Assembly: GCA_903926465.1 (NCBI GenBank)
Contig: CAIYJE010000189.1
Location: forward strand, 1 to 64,000
Source: an uncultured Planctomycetales bacterium
GTDB taxonomy: Bacteria > Planctomycetota > Planctomycetia > Isosphaerales > Isosphaeraceae
Length of the DNA: 64,000 nt
Direction of reading: 5' to 3'
Notes under the pieces: model-generated
What the model saw: only the letters and a program-made list of their open reading frames with translations
Database searches by the model: none
Told to the model about the DNA's origin: nothing
Made by a program: the position numbers and the translations under genes
Part shown: in pieces, positions 1 to 8,796 of the stretch
How the letters are laid out: every line of letters begins with the position of its first letter
Position numbering within the stretch: the stretch's first letter is position 1

Positions 1-480
1 CCACTCTCCTGGAAAGATCAGGACCAGCAACACAAGGTTCAAGGACGTTGCGTTTTGATCTTTCTCGCCGGCGAAGAACCTGGTGTTCACGGCCCTTCGG
101 CGTCTTCCTGAGTGGGTCGCTCACTTCCGTTCGCGGCTCTGCTTGAAGAACGGGCCTTCAGGCCCAGCCAGGCGAGTTCCAACAGCGGTTGCGAAGTCCG
201 ATTGGCCGCTTGAAAGGATTGCAGCGACGGGATGTTGCCGGAAAGCAGTTCCTACAAAGTCGGTGTCGCCAGGACGTGCGCTGAACTTGAAAAAAAATGG
301 AAATAATTTGAAGGTCGTCCGGCATTCGTCCAGAAAGCATGTAGACTTGAGACGAAATCAAAATCAATGACTATTGATTCGCCGGCCATTCCTTTGGTTC
401 TGGCACTTCAATTGCTTTTGTCGATCGTGCTGTAGGGCTTGAACGCCTTGTAGAGCTTGGTCTTCCGGGAGAGTTAGAAG
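1..480. other. Non-coding left edge with a dispersed repeat copy
   Basis: I see no convincing gene here. Positions 79-160 hold one copy of a dispersed repeat (family B) that recurs at 62557-62634 and partly at 17959-17996; it contains the hairpin GGGCCTTCAGGCCC. The short open frames across it have no recognisable protein character. Confidence 0.6.
79..160 (+). repeat. Dispersed repeat family B, copy 1
   Basis: About 80 bp beginning CCTGGTGTTCACGG and running through GAGTGGGTCGCTCACTT to GAACGGGCC. The same order of blocks with scattered substitutions is found at 62557-62634, and the 3' third (GTTCGCGGC to GAACGGGCC) again at 17959-17996. All copies are intergenic. The function is unknown. 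Confidence 0.7.
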
Positions 481-1596
481 ATGGTGCCTGCATTACAGGC
501 CTCGATCGGCGTTCGCGCATGCCGATCTCTGGTTCTCATGAGTTTCTTGCTGTTTGGGCTGGCATTGCTAGCCGGATGCAGTAACCGCCGAAACGCATAT
601 CGCCCAATTTACTCAACACGATCCAGTTCTGCCGATTGCCCTTCCGGTGATTGTGGAACCATCGTCAGCTCGCCAAGCGCGGTTCAGAGCCAGCCCAATT
701 ATCAGAGTTCGCCAAGCGGTGCATCGCCGGCCCCCACACCGTTCGGATTTGGCTCGAACGCCGATGAAGAGCCAACCGATCTCCAGCCGGTCTCTCCGCC
801 CAAAGGCACAACAGGCCCAGGTGCGGCACGCACCAAAGCGATTCCAGCCGAGCCCGAGTTTGTTCGGCCGGGTAACACCACATCGAGCAGGGAACTGAGC
901 CGCCCAAGAATTGACAGTAACACCTCACGGGCAGGAATTGTCACTCCCGAAGCGCCAGCTTCAGATACTTACACCCTGCCTCCCGAAAACCTGGAGGAAC
1001 CGGTTCTTGCTCCCCCCTCGCGAACCTCCCAGAAATCTCGCAAAAGCCTGCTCTCGCCCGCCAAAGCCGGACAGTCTCGCCGGAACCTGCAAACCTTTGT
1101 GAATGATCCCGACGATCTGTTTACCCCCCCGCGTGCAGATCGACCCTGGCGGTACATCGTTTTGCATCATAGTTCCCAGCCCTCCGGTTCGCTGGGCGAA
1201 ATTGATGCCGACCACCGGGAACGGCTGGGCACGATGGGCTGCGGTTATCACTTTGTTGTTGGAAATGGTACCGGTTCGGGAGACGGTCGAATTGAAGTTG
1301 CAGCGCGCTGGGCTGAGCAAAAAGGTGGACAGCATTGCCGTGATAGCCGTGTTAACGATATCAACGAATATGGGATTGGAATCTGCCTGATTGGAAACTT
1401 TGACGAAGGTAAAGCCAGCGAGAGCCAGGTGGAAGCCACGAAATTGCTGGTCGCCTATTTGCAAGAGCGGTACAGCATCCCGGAAGGCAACGTGGTCACG
1501 CATGACGCAGTTGCGAAAAGCGACTCCGTTTGCCCTGGAAAGAATTTCCCAAGGGCACAAATTCTAGGTCGCAGCCGTGGGTTGGCCCAGAATTGA
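481..1596 (+). CDS. Lipoprotein N-acetylmuramoyl-L-alanine amidase (Amidase_2/PGRP fold)
   Basis: Predicted to cleave the lactyl-amide bond between muramic acid and the stem peptide of peptidoglycan. Residues 1-33 form a lipoprotein signal with lipobox LLAGC (Cys33), so the protein should be lipid-anchored. A Ser/Pro-rich low-complexity linker of about 180 residues follows. The Amidase_2/PGRP domain covers about 220-365, with the expected zinc ligands visible: His229 or His230 in YIVLHHS, His341 in THDAV, and Cys351 in SVCPGKNFP. A GGGAG lies about 10 bases before the ATG. The gene stands alone. The family assignment is firm; the physiological role (wall turnover or recycling) is inferred. 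Confidence 0.88.
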   Translation: MVPALQASIGVRACRSLVLMSFLLFGLALLAGCSNRRNAYRPIYSTRSSSADCPSGDCGTIVSSPSAVQSQPNYQSSPSGASPAPTPFGFGSNADEEPTDLQPVSPPKGTTGPGAARTKAIPAEPEFVRPGNTTSSRELSRPRIDSNTSRAGIVTPEAPASDTYTLPPENLEEPVLAPPSRTSQKSRKSLLSPAKAGQSRRNLQTFVNDPDDLFTPPRADRPWRYIVLHHSSQPSGSLGEIDADHRERLGTMGCGYHFVVGNGTGSGDGRIEVAARWAEQKGGQHCRDSRVNDINEYGIGICLIGNFDEGKASESQVEATKLLVAYLQERYSIPEGNVVTHDAVAKSDSVCPGKNFPRAQILGRSRGLAQN

Positions 1597-2178
1597 TCCA
1601 AAATACCGTCCGGCAAGCAGGGATCAGTGAGTGGATCTCCTTCCTGAATAATCGCCCGAAGCACTAGCGCGTGGATTTCTATTGAATTACTGTGCCAAGT
1701 CGTTCGTAACGCAAATTTGAACCGCGATCGGCTATTCCGCACCGCTTTGCGGGCTCCAGATTCAGGCAAGCAAACGTATCATTGTGCGGAATGCCAACGT
1801 TCATGGTTTTGAGCCCCAAAGACCCCGGTTTTGCATGGGTGCTATTGAGGTGTGCTGGCCGAGGTGGAAACGCTTCAAATTCTTGGAGATCGGTGGTCTG
1901 GACCTCACCAAAGCGTATCCGCTTAGCGCTTGTATTCTAAATTCCCAGGGCTCGTTCAACAGACGGTCGTTGTGGCGCGTTAAAATTTTCGACCTACGGT
2001 GAATACTCCGGAAGAAATCAACAGGGTAAACTGAGTAATCTCGCTCGTGGTTTCCAACCTTGACGGCTGGGGCCTCGCGTGCCGGTCCGCGACACGTCTC
2101 CGTGAGTCGATCCACTTGCCTCTAACTGAGGCCTTTGGTGGATAAGCGGACTTCGTTTAACTTACCAGGGGCAGCACC
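1597..2178. other. Intergenic stretch, no gene recognised
   Basis: About 580 bases between the amidase and the YidB/BON-like gene. Only short open frames occur, none with a start signal, domain or recognisable composition. No tRNA or clear terminator hairpin was seen. It presumably contains the promoter of the gene at 2179, but no convincing -35/-10 pair can be named. Confidence 0.5.
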
Positions 2179-3732
2179 ATGGCATTGTTTGAGGATGTGG
2201 TCTCACAGGTCGATCAACGACTTGGGTTACAAGACAAGGTTCAATCGTTTCTTTCTTTATTGCTTACTCAAATTGTGGACCCGAAAACGGGTGGTATCTC
2301 AGGACTTGTGGCACGACTGAAGAGCGCAGGCTTGGGGCCGGTTGCTGACAGAGTTCTGGCAGGGCGAGACCGCTCGGCTCTCTCCGCGAAAGAAGTGGAG
2401 ATCGCTCTGGGTGGCAAGAGCGCACTCCAATCGCTGGCCACGAAGGCTGGCATTCCAGAGGCAACAGCCGCCGGAGCGGCTGGGTTTTTGCTACCTCGGG
2501 TTTTCAGCGTTCTGGCTCCCGCTGGTCGGATATCAGATAGGCTGCCCAACGAGGTCACCGAGTACATCAAAACCCACTCCCAGAGCCTGACCGATGCTGA
2601 GCATCAGGCACAACTCGGCCGAATCATCGCTCCCGCGGGCTCTGGCCGTGTAGCCGAAGACGTTCACGTGAGGGTGGTTCATACCGGTAAGCCCACGGAG
2701 ACCGTTCATGAATCTGGGCCTGCTCACCAGGTCGAGAATGTCCACCTCAACCCGGCCGCTCCAATCACTCGCACCGTGATTGCGCATGACGAGCCGGTCC
2801 GCCACGCTGAACCTGTTCGGGCTCAGGAACCAGTTGCTCGTGAGACCGTTCGGGCCTACGAAACTCCCAGGCGTGACATCGTGCGTGAGCGACACGAGGT
2901 CGCAATGCCAGCGCCTGCCGATGAATCGGTCTGGCTCTGGTGGGTTTTGCCCGCAATTGCCACGGCCATGCTGTTCCTTTACTCGATCAAGTCATGCGCT
3001 CCCAGCGAGACCATGATCGAGCCAATTCGCTACGATCGTGAGGAACTCGATCTGGCTGAGCCGGAAGAACTGCCGGTTGAGGCTCGGAATGGAGCCCGCA
3101 ACGCGGAAGTCCGAACGAACCCGACACAGGCTCGAATGCCGGACTCTGCGATTGGAACCGGTACGGCTCCCGCTCCCATGAGCCGAGAGGAACCCGTTTC
3201 ATCCCAGCCAGTCGCCGCCCCCATTCCTCCAGCTCAGCCGGTAATTGCGCCTGTTAGCCCAGCCCAGCCGGCCGCCGCCGAAGTGTTGCCCGTACCAGTG
3301 ATTCCGGTCAATCCGCCGGCCGCCGCCCTGCCGGCCGCTCCAGGGGGAACCGTGGTGCCGCCACCAACGCCGATCAATCCCCCGGCTTCCGTGGTGAACA
3401 GCCGATTGCTCGTTGAACGACTTGCAGATGGTCGGGTCCACGTTTCCGCAGTGGTGCCCAGCGAAGAAATCAAGAAGGTCCTTCTCGCGGATGTGGCAGC
3501 CGCATACGGAGACAAAACCGTCGTCGAACTGACGGTAGATCCACGTGCCACGGCTCCCAACTGGATTGGTAAAGCCGTTGATGTTCTGAAACTGCTGGGC
3601 ACCCAGCCGAAATCGGCACTGACCTTCGATGGGGCCCGCTTTGCGATTGGCGGAACTCTGACCGAGGCCGAGAAATCTCGTCTGCTGGAAGCGGTCAAAG
3701 CACTCTTTGGTTCCGCGTTCGAGATTCAGTAA
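2179..3732 (+). CDS. Membrane-anchored protein with YidB-like (DUF937) N-terminus and BON-like C-terminus
   Basis: Residues 1-130 resemble the YidB/DUF937 family: a helical segment, then LSAKEVEIALGGKSALQSLA, then a helix pair ending in a 'LLPRV...LAPAG.I' motif. Residues 160-245 are His/Glu/Arg-rich and look disordered. A single membrane segment is at about 251-270 (VWLWWVLPAIATAMLFLYSI). A long Pro/Ala linker follows. Residues 405-517 look like a BON-type alpha/beta domain (RLLVERLADGRVHVSAVVPS, later GGTLTEAEKSRLLEAV) of the kind found next to OmpA domains, but no OmpA peptidoglycan-binding domain follows. A GGGGCAGCACC precedes the ATG. Function unknown; a role in envelope structure is inference. 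Confidence 0.75.
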   Translation: MALFEDVVSQVDQRLGLQDKVQSFLSLLLTQIVDPKTGGISGLVARLKSAGLGPVADRVLAGRDRSALSAKEVEIALGGKSALQSLATKAGIPEATAAGAAGFLLPRVFSVLAPAGRISDRLPNEVTEYIKTHSQSLTDAEHQAQLGRIIAPAGSGRVAEDVHVRVVHTGKPTETVHESGPAHQVENVHLNPAAPITRTVIAHDEPVRHAEPVRAQEPVARETVRAYETPRRDIVRERHEVAMPAPADESVWLWWVLPAIATAMLFLYSIKSCAPSETMIEPIRYDREELDLAEPEELPVEARNGARNAEVRTNPTQARMPDSAIGTGTAPAPMSREEPVSSQPVAAPIPPAQPVIAPVSPAQPAAAEVLPVPVIPVNPPAAALPAAPGGTVVPPPTPINPPASVVNSRLLVERLADGRVHVSAVVPSEEIKKVLLADVAAAYGDKTVVELTVDPRATAPNWIGKAVDVLKLLGTQPKSALTFDGARFAIGGTLTEAEKSRLLEAVKALFGSAFEIQ

Positions 3733-3811
3733 ATCCAAATCGACTCAGGCCCGCTCACTGGGTTACGCTTCGATTGCCCTACAATTCATTTTTTCCCATA
3801 AGGGTTTATTC

Positions 3812-4333
3812 ATGAGTTCTGAACGTTATCCAGCTCGCGCTGAGGACCGCTACGTGAGTCATGCCGATGAGTATGAATTCACGCCTTCCCAGGAACGCGT
3901 GGTTTCTCAACTCTCCAACTCGTTGCGATGGGTGGGAGCGCCAATGATGTCGCTGGGCTCACTCATTCTGATCTATTTGATCATGCATGCGATCTGGGTC
4001 TGGCGTGAGGGGCACATGGAGAATTTGCAACTCCTGACACTCCCGATGTTCCTGCTCGGAATTGCGGTGCTGTTCATGGCGGTTGGGGCTTGGTGCGGTC
4101 GGGCGGGACACGCCTTCCACCAGATCGTGACCACCCAGGGGGACGATATCCACCACCTGATGGCTGGGCTGACCGTGTTAAATCAGGTCTTTTCGTTCAT
4201 GGCCCAGTTCGTGAAAGCCATGATCTTGCTGACCTTCCTGGCGCTCACGCTGAACCTCATCTGGGTGTATACCCAGCGAGATCCCAACATCGTGCCTGAA
4301 TCTCCTGCCACCTACCCAGACACACGCCGTTAA
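3812..4333 (+). CDS. Small inner-membrane protein, function unknown
   Basis: A 173-residue protein. The start at 3812 (MSSERYPARAEDRY) is preferred over an upstream in-frame ATG at 3707, because that one overlaps the previous gene by 26 bases. A charged N-terminus of about 45 residues is followed by two closely spaced hydrophobic segments (about 48-68 and 80-100) and a third near residues 130-155 (FVKAMILLTFLALTLNLIWV). No catalytic motif was recognised. It lies 79 bases after the YidB/BON-like gene and is followed by a strong terminator, so the two may form a transcription unit and act together at the membrane. Confidence 0.65.
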   Translation: MSSERYPARAEDRYVSHADEYEFTPSQERVVSQLSNSLRWVGAPMMSLGSLILIYLIMHAIWVWREGHMENLQLLTLPMFLLGIAVLFMAVGAWCGRAGHAFHQIVTTQGDDIHHLMAGLTVLNQVFSFMAQFVKAMILLTFLALTLNLIWVYTQRDPNIVPESPATYPDTRR

Positions 4334-4370
4334 CCGGTATTTCGCGTTCTGGCCGTAGTGAAATCAAGAA

Positions 4371-4414
4371 CTCCCAGCTCTTCGGTTTGACCGAAGGGCC
4401 GGGAGACTTTTTTT
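4371..4414 (+). terminator. Rho-independent terminator
   Basis: The hairpin pairs CTCCCAGCTCTTCGGT with ACCGAAGGGCCGGGAG around a TTG loop, and is followed by ACTTTTTTT. It ends the transcription unit of the two genes at 2179-4333 and lies between convergent genes. Confidence 0.85.
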
Positions 4415-4433
4415 GCCCCAATGATCTGTCCGG

Positions 4434-5402
4434 TCATTGAAGTTCCGGCAGCAGAACGGTATGTCCAGCCTTGCGCAAGACGTCGGTTGCGTGTGCCATG
4501 TGAGAATCTCTCACAAGCAGCAAGTCCGAGGAGTAGCTGGAGAGCGTGAAGATGGCAATCTCCGCTTCAGCCAGATAGCTGGTGAGTGAAGCGAGGACAC
4601 CGAACTCATCCAGATCAAAGGGCCCTTCAATCCGATACACCCGCCAGCCCGACTCTCGTTCCACGTGGTCAGGGAAGCAGGTTGCCGGCGCCACAATCGT
4701 CAACTCTTCAGAGTCTCGAAGCGTTGCGGCCAGCGGTAGCCCCGTGGCCCATTCTGGTGCCTCGGCATCGGCAGGCAATTGCGCAATCGCCAGTTCGCCT
4801 TCTAGCAATTGCAGAATGAGCGGGCGAGACCAGCTCGGTCTTGCGCGGTCGGCACGGTCCGCGGCCTCGTTCAGGATAGCCATCACAGACAAAGAGTCTG
4901 TAATCTCACCGCGTCGGACCAGCCCCAAAGCTTCAGCAAAGGCCACACGCTTGACCTGCAATTGCTCGCAGCCCTCGGGGCGGGCAGGGCCGGACGTTAA
5001 ATCGGTTGCCCGATAAATCACGCCCCACTCATCACTGACCGAGTTGGACAGGTGAGCGTTGAGAATTGGTTCCAGCTTTCCGGCAACCAGTCCGGTCTCT
5101 TCCTGGAGTTCCCGTCGCGCACAATCCTCTGGGCTTTCACCTTCCGGACAGCCCCCTTCCGGAATTTCCCAGGAATAGAGATCGAGTGGGTAGCGATGCT
5201 GACCGACAAGCCAGATGCTGCCATCTGGCTCGACCGGTAACACGCCCACTGCTCGATTTTTGAAGTGGACCACTCCGTAAATCCCAGGCTCGCCATCGGG
5301 GCGAATCACCTGATCTTCACGAACACGTATCCACGGGTTTTCATAAACAACCCGACGATCCTTGGTGGTCCATGGATTCGTCGGGTCGGGTGTGTCGGCC
5401 AT
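4434..5402 (-). CDS. NUDIX hydrolase fused to an ACT_7 (CASTOR-like) domain
   Basis: A 322-residue protein with two domains in one uninterrupted frame. Residues 10-185 are a NUDIX hydrolase of the ADP-ribose/ADP-sugar pyrophosphatase type. The NUDIX box is complete at 83-105: Gly83, Glu89, Arg97-Glu98-Leu99, Glu101-Glu102, Gly104-Leu105. Residues 194-322 match the stand-alone bacterial ACT family of COG3603 (LEGELAIAQL, GVLASLTSYLAEAEIAIFTL, SSDLLLVRDSHM). Such ACT modules usually bind small ligands, often amino acids, so ligand control of nucleotide-sugar hydrolysis is a reasonable but unproved idea. The domain calls are confident; substrate and ligand are unknown. Downstream it converges on the terminator at 4371. 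Confidence 0.88.
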   Translation of the reverse strand: MADTPDPTNPWTTKDRRVVYENPWIRVREDQVIRPDGEPGIYGVVHFKNRAVGVLPVEPDGSIWLVGQHRYPLDLYSWEIPEGGCPEGESPEDCARRELQEETGLVAGKLEPILNAHLSNSVSDEWGVIYRATDLTSGPARPEGCEQLQVKRVAFAEALGLVRRGEITDSLSVMAILNEAADRADRARPSWSRPLILQLLEGELAIAQLPADAEAPEWATGLPLAATLRDSEELTIVAPATCFPDHVERESGWRVYRIEGPFDLDEFGVLASLTSYLAEAEIAIFTLSSYSSDLLLVRDSHMAHATDVLRKAGHTVLLPELQ

Positions 5403-5460
5403 AGTTCAACAGCCTTCGGAAAAGACCAACGGATCCCAGAGAACCACAATGGCCTGCAAA

Positions 5461-5487
5461 GCCTGGCAACAACGGTCATTGCCAGGC
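5461..5487 (-). terminator. Probable terminator of sucD
   Basis: A perfect 9-bp stem GCCTGGCAA/TTGCCAGGC with a 9-base loop begins 7 bases after the sucD stop. On the minus strand it is followed by TTTGC, so the U-tract is weak. Confidence 0.6.
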
Positions 5488-5493
5488 CTGAAT

Positions 5494-6378
5494 TCAATGA
5501 CCCTTCAAGGCTTGCTGAAGGGTAATTCCCATATCGGCAGGGCTCTTGGCTACACGAATTCCAGCCCCTTCAAGGGCAGCAATCTTATCTTCGGCCTTAC
5601 CAGACCCACCAGAAATGATGGCGCCAGCGTGCCCCATCCGCTTTCCGGGAGGTGCGGTCTGACCCGCAATAAATGCCGCGATGGGCTTGGTGAACTCACC
5701 AGAAGACTTCAAGGCCGCGGCCTGTTCCTCTGCGTTTCCACCAATTTCACCCATCATCATCACGGCATCGGTGTCTGGATCGGCCTGGAACATCCGAAGC
5801 ACGTCCACAAAGCTGGTGCCGTTGACCGGATCGCCACCAATGCCCACGCAGGTGCTTTGCCCAATTCCAAGACTGGTCAACTGCCAAACCGCTTCATAGG
5901 TCAGGGTGCCAGAGCGGCTGACAACGCCAACCCGCCCTGGTGTGTGAATGTAACCGGGCATGATGCCAATCTTGCACTGTCCGGGGGTGATCACACCTGG
6001 GCAGTTCGGGCCGATCAGCCGAACGTGGGGATGGTGGCTTTTGAGGTAGGCCACCGCCCGCGCCATGTCCAGGACCGGAATCCCTTCGGTGATGGCGATG
6101 ATCAGAGGGATACCTGCATCGGCCGCCTCTAGGATGGAGTCGGCCGCGAATGGCGGCGGGACGAAGATCATGGTTGCGTTGGCGCCTGTAGACTTTACGG
6201 CGTCATCGCAGGTATCAAACACCGGTACGTCCAGCGTGGATGTTCCACCCTTACCGGGGGTAACACCACCGACCAGTTTGGTCCCATAGGCTTTGCACTG
6301 CTCAGCGTGGAAATGCCCAGCCTTGCCTGTGATGCCCTGGCAAATCAACCGAGTGTGCTTGTCGACGAGAATGCTCAT
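5494..6378 (-). CDS. sucD: Succinyl-CoA synthetase alpha subunit
   Basis: It carries the CoA-binding and phosphohistidine subunit of succinate-CoA ligase (succinyl-CoA + NDP + Pi to succinate + CoA + NTP; TCA cycle, cytoplasm). It has 294 residues, the usual length. The N-terminal CoA-binding Rossmann region contains [15 protein letters not shown], the family core is [20 protein letters not shown], and the active-site histidine lies in [10 protein letters not shown] (His250). The beta subunit sucC is on the same strand but 2.4 kb upstream (8797-10050), separated by two unrelated genes, a repeat region and a terminator, so sucD probably has its own promoter. Confidence 0.96.
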   Translation of the reverse strand: MSILVDKHTRLICQGITGKAGHFHAEQCKAYGTKLVGGVTPGKGGTSTLDVPVFDTCDDAVKSTGANATMIFVPPPFAADSILEAADAGIPLIIAITEGIPVLDMARAVAYLKSHHPHVRLIGPNCPGVITPGQCKIGIMPGYIHTPGRVGVVSRSGTLTYEAVWQLTSLGIGQSTCVGIGGDPVNGTSFVDVLRMFQADPDTDAVMMMGEIGGNAEEQAAALKSSGEFTKPIAAFIAGQTAPPGKRMGHAGAIISGGSGKAEDKIAALEGAGIRVAKSPADMGITLQQALKGH

Positions 6379-6514
6379 GGACGTTCGATTGCCATGTACG
6401 GAGTCACCCGTGCCGGGTCAGTCGCACCGGCTCTGGTACAGGAGACATTGATGCCTCTACTATAGCGGGAGAACCACCCTGCTCACTAGACGGTTCCGGC
6501 TTGGATCACGGTCA

Positions 6515-7528
6515 TCAGGGCGGCTTGGGCGGCCCTTGCTTGTCTCGTTTTTCAAGAACCTTGGTCGTGAAGCCTCCCACGGTCTTGCCTTCGGCATCCC
6601 GATACAGCCAGTCCTCAACGGCAGAAACCGGCACCGAAAGTTGATCGCCCGCACGAACCCCCTGAACCGATTCTGGGTCGTTATCCAGCGTTCCCTCGGC
6701 TTTTTCGCGGGTCAGGGCATGAACGAGAATCCACATGTGTTCGGTCTGATCCCCCTCCACAAACGCCGTTTTCACAAAGAATCGCTGGGAATCGTCCCGC
6801 TTCTCCCAGGCTGAAACAAAGTCTGGCCATTGCTTGCGAGATTCGTCTTGCGCGGCTTTGATTTCCGGGTCGTTGATATCAATCTTGACCACAGGCACAG
6901 GCCGGTTCGGCGCCAGCACCTCCATCGGCCGCAGGCCGGCAAGCCGGGCCCGCGTGGTTTTATCAGGGATGGTCGCTAGATCCCGGTGAGGGGCGTAAAG
7001 TAGCAACGCACGCTCATCCAGAAGCGCAGCGGCCACCTTGCCGAGAACTGGGTCCACCAGTTCCTTGGGGGCATCTTCGGGTTCAAAAACATCAATCGAG
7101 ACCCACGATTGATGAGCCTCAATCAACTTGCGAACCGGTCCCCGAAACGTTTCGATCGCTTTCTCTCGGTCGGCCCCTACAAAGTAAGGCTGATCCGAGA
7201 CGATGATCCCGAAAATGATTTCTCCTCGCGTGAAGAGAAATGCATGAACACCGTTCTTGGCCGGAGGGATGACAATCGACCGGGCGGTCTCCTCGTCAAA
7301 AATCCGTTTCAGTAGCTCGGCCACACCTGCGGAATCCAGCTTGGCCGGCTGGCTTTGCAACCAGACCAGAGAAACAGGCCCAGAGGTCTCGCGAGCCGGG
7401 TGGCCGGTTGGGGATGTAGACTGGCCATGGCTTGATGAAGCAAGCACAGAAAGCAGCAGAGTCAGGGCAACCAGAATGCCACGCTGGAGATACAAGATCC
7501 TGTCGCCTTGGTAACGTGAGGAACGCAT
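6515..7528 (-). CDS. Secreted DUF2314-domain protein
   Basis: A 337-residue protein with an N-terminal signal peptide (hydrophobic core GILVALTLLLSVLASSSHGQ, cleavage likely near residue 36). The C-terminal 100 residues match DUF2314 (YegJ type): FFVKTAFVEGDQTEHMWILV, then GTLDNDPESVQGVRAGDQLS, then VEDWLYRD and VGGFTTKVLE. The middle region (about 40-220) has no family I recognise. It lies 137 bases upstream of sucD on the same strand and may be cotranscribed with it, but no functional link is evident. The biochemical role of DUF2314 is unknown to me. Confidence 0.75.
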   Translation of the reverse strand: MRSSRYQGDRILYLQRGILVALTLLLSVLASSSHGQSTSPTGHPARETSGPVSLVWLQSQPAKLDSAGVAELLKRIFDEETARSIVIPPAKNGVHAFLFTRGEIIFGIIVSDQPYFVGADREKAIETFRGPVRKLIEAHQSWVSIDVFEPEDAPKELVDPVLGKVAAALLDERALLLYAPHRDLATIPDKTTRARLAGLRPMEVLAPNRPVPVVKIDINDPEIKAAQDESRKQWPDFVSAWEKRDDSQRFFVKTAFVEGDQTEHMWILVHALTREKAEGTLDNDPESVQGVRAGDQLSVPVSAVEDWLYRDAEGKTVGGFTTKVLEKRDKQGPPKPP

Positions 7529-7779
7529 CCCTGCGACGTTGAATTAAAAAATCTAATAGAATGATAACAATCAATAGACGGGTAATCGAGGATTATCCAA
7601 TCCATGCGATCGGCCAGGCAACATTCAGGAAACCAGATTTTGAACCAACCTTACTCGGCTCATCACGACGGTCTGTATCTATGTCGTCCGGAAATAAGAA
7701 TCTTGGTACGCATTCAGCGGAATTCCGTCAACAATCGGCACCTGGCTATCTTCCGGGCAGAAGGCCCAGGAGGGGCGTA

Positions 7780-7860
7780 TTCAGGCAAAGTCGCTCGCCT
7801 CTCCGAGGCGAGTTCTTGTTCCTGCAAGGATTGGCCTGGGTGAACGCAGCTCACGGCTCG
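7780..7860 (+). repeat. Dispersed repeat family A, copy 1
   Basis: Begins TTCAGGCAAAGTCGCTCGCC, contains the hairpin CTCGCCTC-TCC-GAGGCGAG and ends TGAACGCAGCTCACGGCTCG. Nearly identical to 7936-8016; related copies lie at 17780-17835 and 34445-34526. Confidence 0.85.
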
Positions 7861-7935
7861 AAAGAGCCTTTTTGAGGGTCTGGCAGAACAACAGCCCGGC
7901 CCGAAGCTCCCCAAGGCTCGCACATGAGAGGAGCC

Positions 7936-8016
7936 GTTCAGGCAAAGTCGCTCGCCTCTCCGAGGCGAGTTCTTGTTCCTGCGAGAATTGGCCTGGATGA
8001 ACGCCGTTCACGGCTC
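7936..8016 (+). repeat. Dispersed repeat family A, copy 2
   Basis: Direct repeat of copy 1, 156 bp further on, same orientation, with the same CTCGCCTC/GAGGCGAG hairpin and the tail TGAACGCCGTTCACGGCTC. Confidence 0.85.
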
Positions 8017-8138
8017 AAATGAATCCACACTCGCGACCATTCGAGCCCCTCCTTCTTTTTGCCACCGATCCTTAAAGTCTTACGATTTTTAAGCCTGAAC
8101 CGCATTGTGCACAGATGCTAAAGTGGCTTCAGTTCTCA

Positions 8139-8396
8139 TTATCTGGCAAACAGCCAGAGGCCTCCAAACAGGCCCACCGCGAACGTCAACGGGGTTGAAA
8201 CCGCCAATCGATAAATCAGGGCATAACGGGTTGTTTCTCCGTCGTTCAGCTCACGAGCCATCACAAACCAGAGCAGCGTTGCCAGCCCGTTCACGGTCCC
8301 CACAACCAACCAGGCCATCGGCCCACTGGGTAATCCCCGAATCGAGAGAGTGGAGGTCACCAGCCCCAGAAAGAGATAAAACCAGAATCCACGCAT
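8139..8396 (-). CDS. Small three-helix membrane protein
   Basis: An 85-residue protein starting MRGFWFYLFLGLVTS. A good ribosome binding site, GGGAGG, lies 8 bases before the ATG. Three hydrophobic segments are visible (about 3-20, 27-46, 63-83), separated by a short charged loop (ARELNDGETTRY). No family was recognised. It sits between sucC and the DUF2314/sucD pair on the same strand, downstream of the sucC terminator. Confidence 0.6.
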   Translation of the reverse strand: MRGFWFYLFLGLVTSTLSIRGLPSGPMAWLVVGTVNGLATLLWFVMARELNDGETTRYALIYRLAVSTPLTFAVGLFGGLWLFAR

Positions 8397-8723
8397 CGGT
8401 CTTGCCTCCCGAACTCAGGCAACCTGGCTGCCTGGAGGAAAGCCCCCGTTGCAACCTGGTCGCTGGAACCTTGACGGTTCTTCCATGTTCGTGCTGAGAG
8501 ACCCTGGGATGATACGGATTCTTGGTGATACTGCAGAAACCTGGCAACCAGACAAACGCGGTGATAACCACACCCGCATTCATGCCGGTCTCGCCAGGCC
8601 AGAAGACCCACAGCCTGTTCTTCGTACGCCAGTAGATACGCCGCCAAGTTCCTGGCGTGACACAAAGGGAAAGACAAGAAGCACTGGCTGCCTGCGGGGC
8701 TTGGGTTGAGTTTTCTTGAAAGC
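8397..8723. other. Intergenic stretch between sucC and the small membrane gene
   Basis: No supported gene. A minus-strand frame spanning about 8251-8760 has a protein-like piece (RRIYWRTKNRLWVFWPGETG) but no start with a ribosome binding site, and it overlaps both the sucC terminator and the gene at 8139. It could be a decayed gene; I do not call one. Confidence 0.4.
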
Positions 8724-8758
8724 CAAAAAAAGGGCCTACCCAGCAGGTAGACCCTTTC
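8724..8758 (-). terminator. Rho-independent terminator of sucC
   Basis: Read on the minus strand: GAAAGGGTCTACC, loop TGCTG, GGTAGGCCCTTTTTTT, a stem of about 11 pairs with one mismatch followed directly by a run of T. It lies 38 bases after the sucC stop and should uncouple sucC from the genes downstream. Confidence 0.9.
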
Positions 8759-8796
8759 AAGTCACAATTTCAAGCAGCGTCCAGGGATCTTGGAGA

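Larger units (their letters stand above)
7529..8138. other. Gene-free stretch with two direct copies of repeat family A
   Basis: About 610 bases with no credible gene. It contains two nearly identical copies of an 80-bp repeat at 7780-7860 and 7936-8016. Open frames here are products of the repeat, not proteins. Confidence 0.7.

Noticed and set aside
961-1560. 200-codon minus-strand frame opposite the amidase
   Set aside because: It is antisense to a gene with complete catalytic motifs and has no recognisable family itself.
5362-6132. Long plus-strand frame opposite sucD
   Set aside because: It is the antisense shadow of sucD; the minus-strand protein has all family motifs.
8251-8760. Minus-strand frame of 169 codons between sucC and the small membrane gene
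   Set aside because: It starts inside the sucC terminator and overlaps the better-supported gene at 8139-8396 that has a strong ribosome binding site. A decayed gene cannot be excluded.
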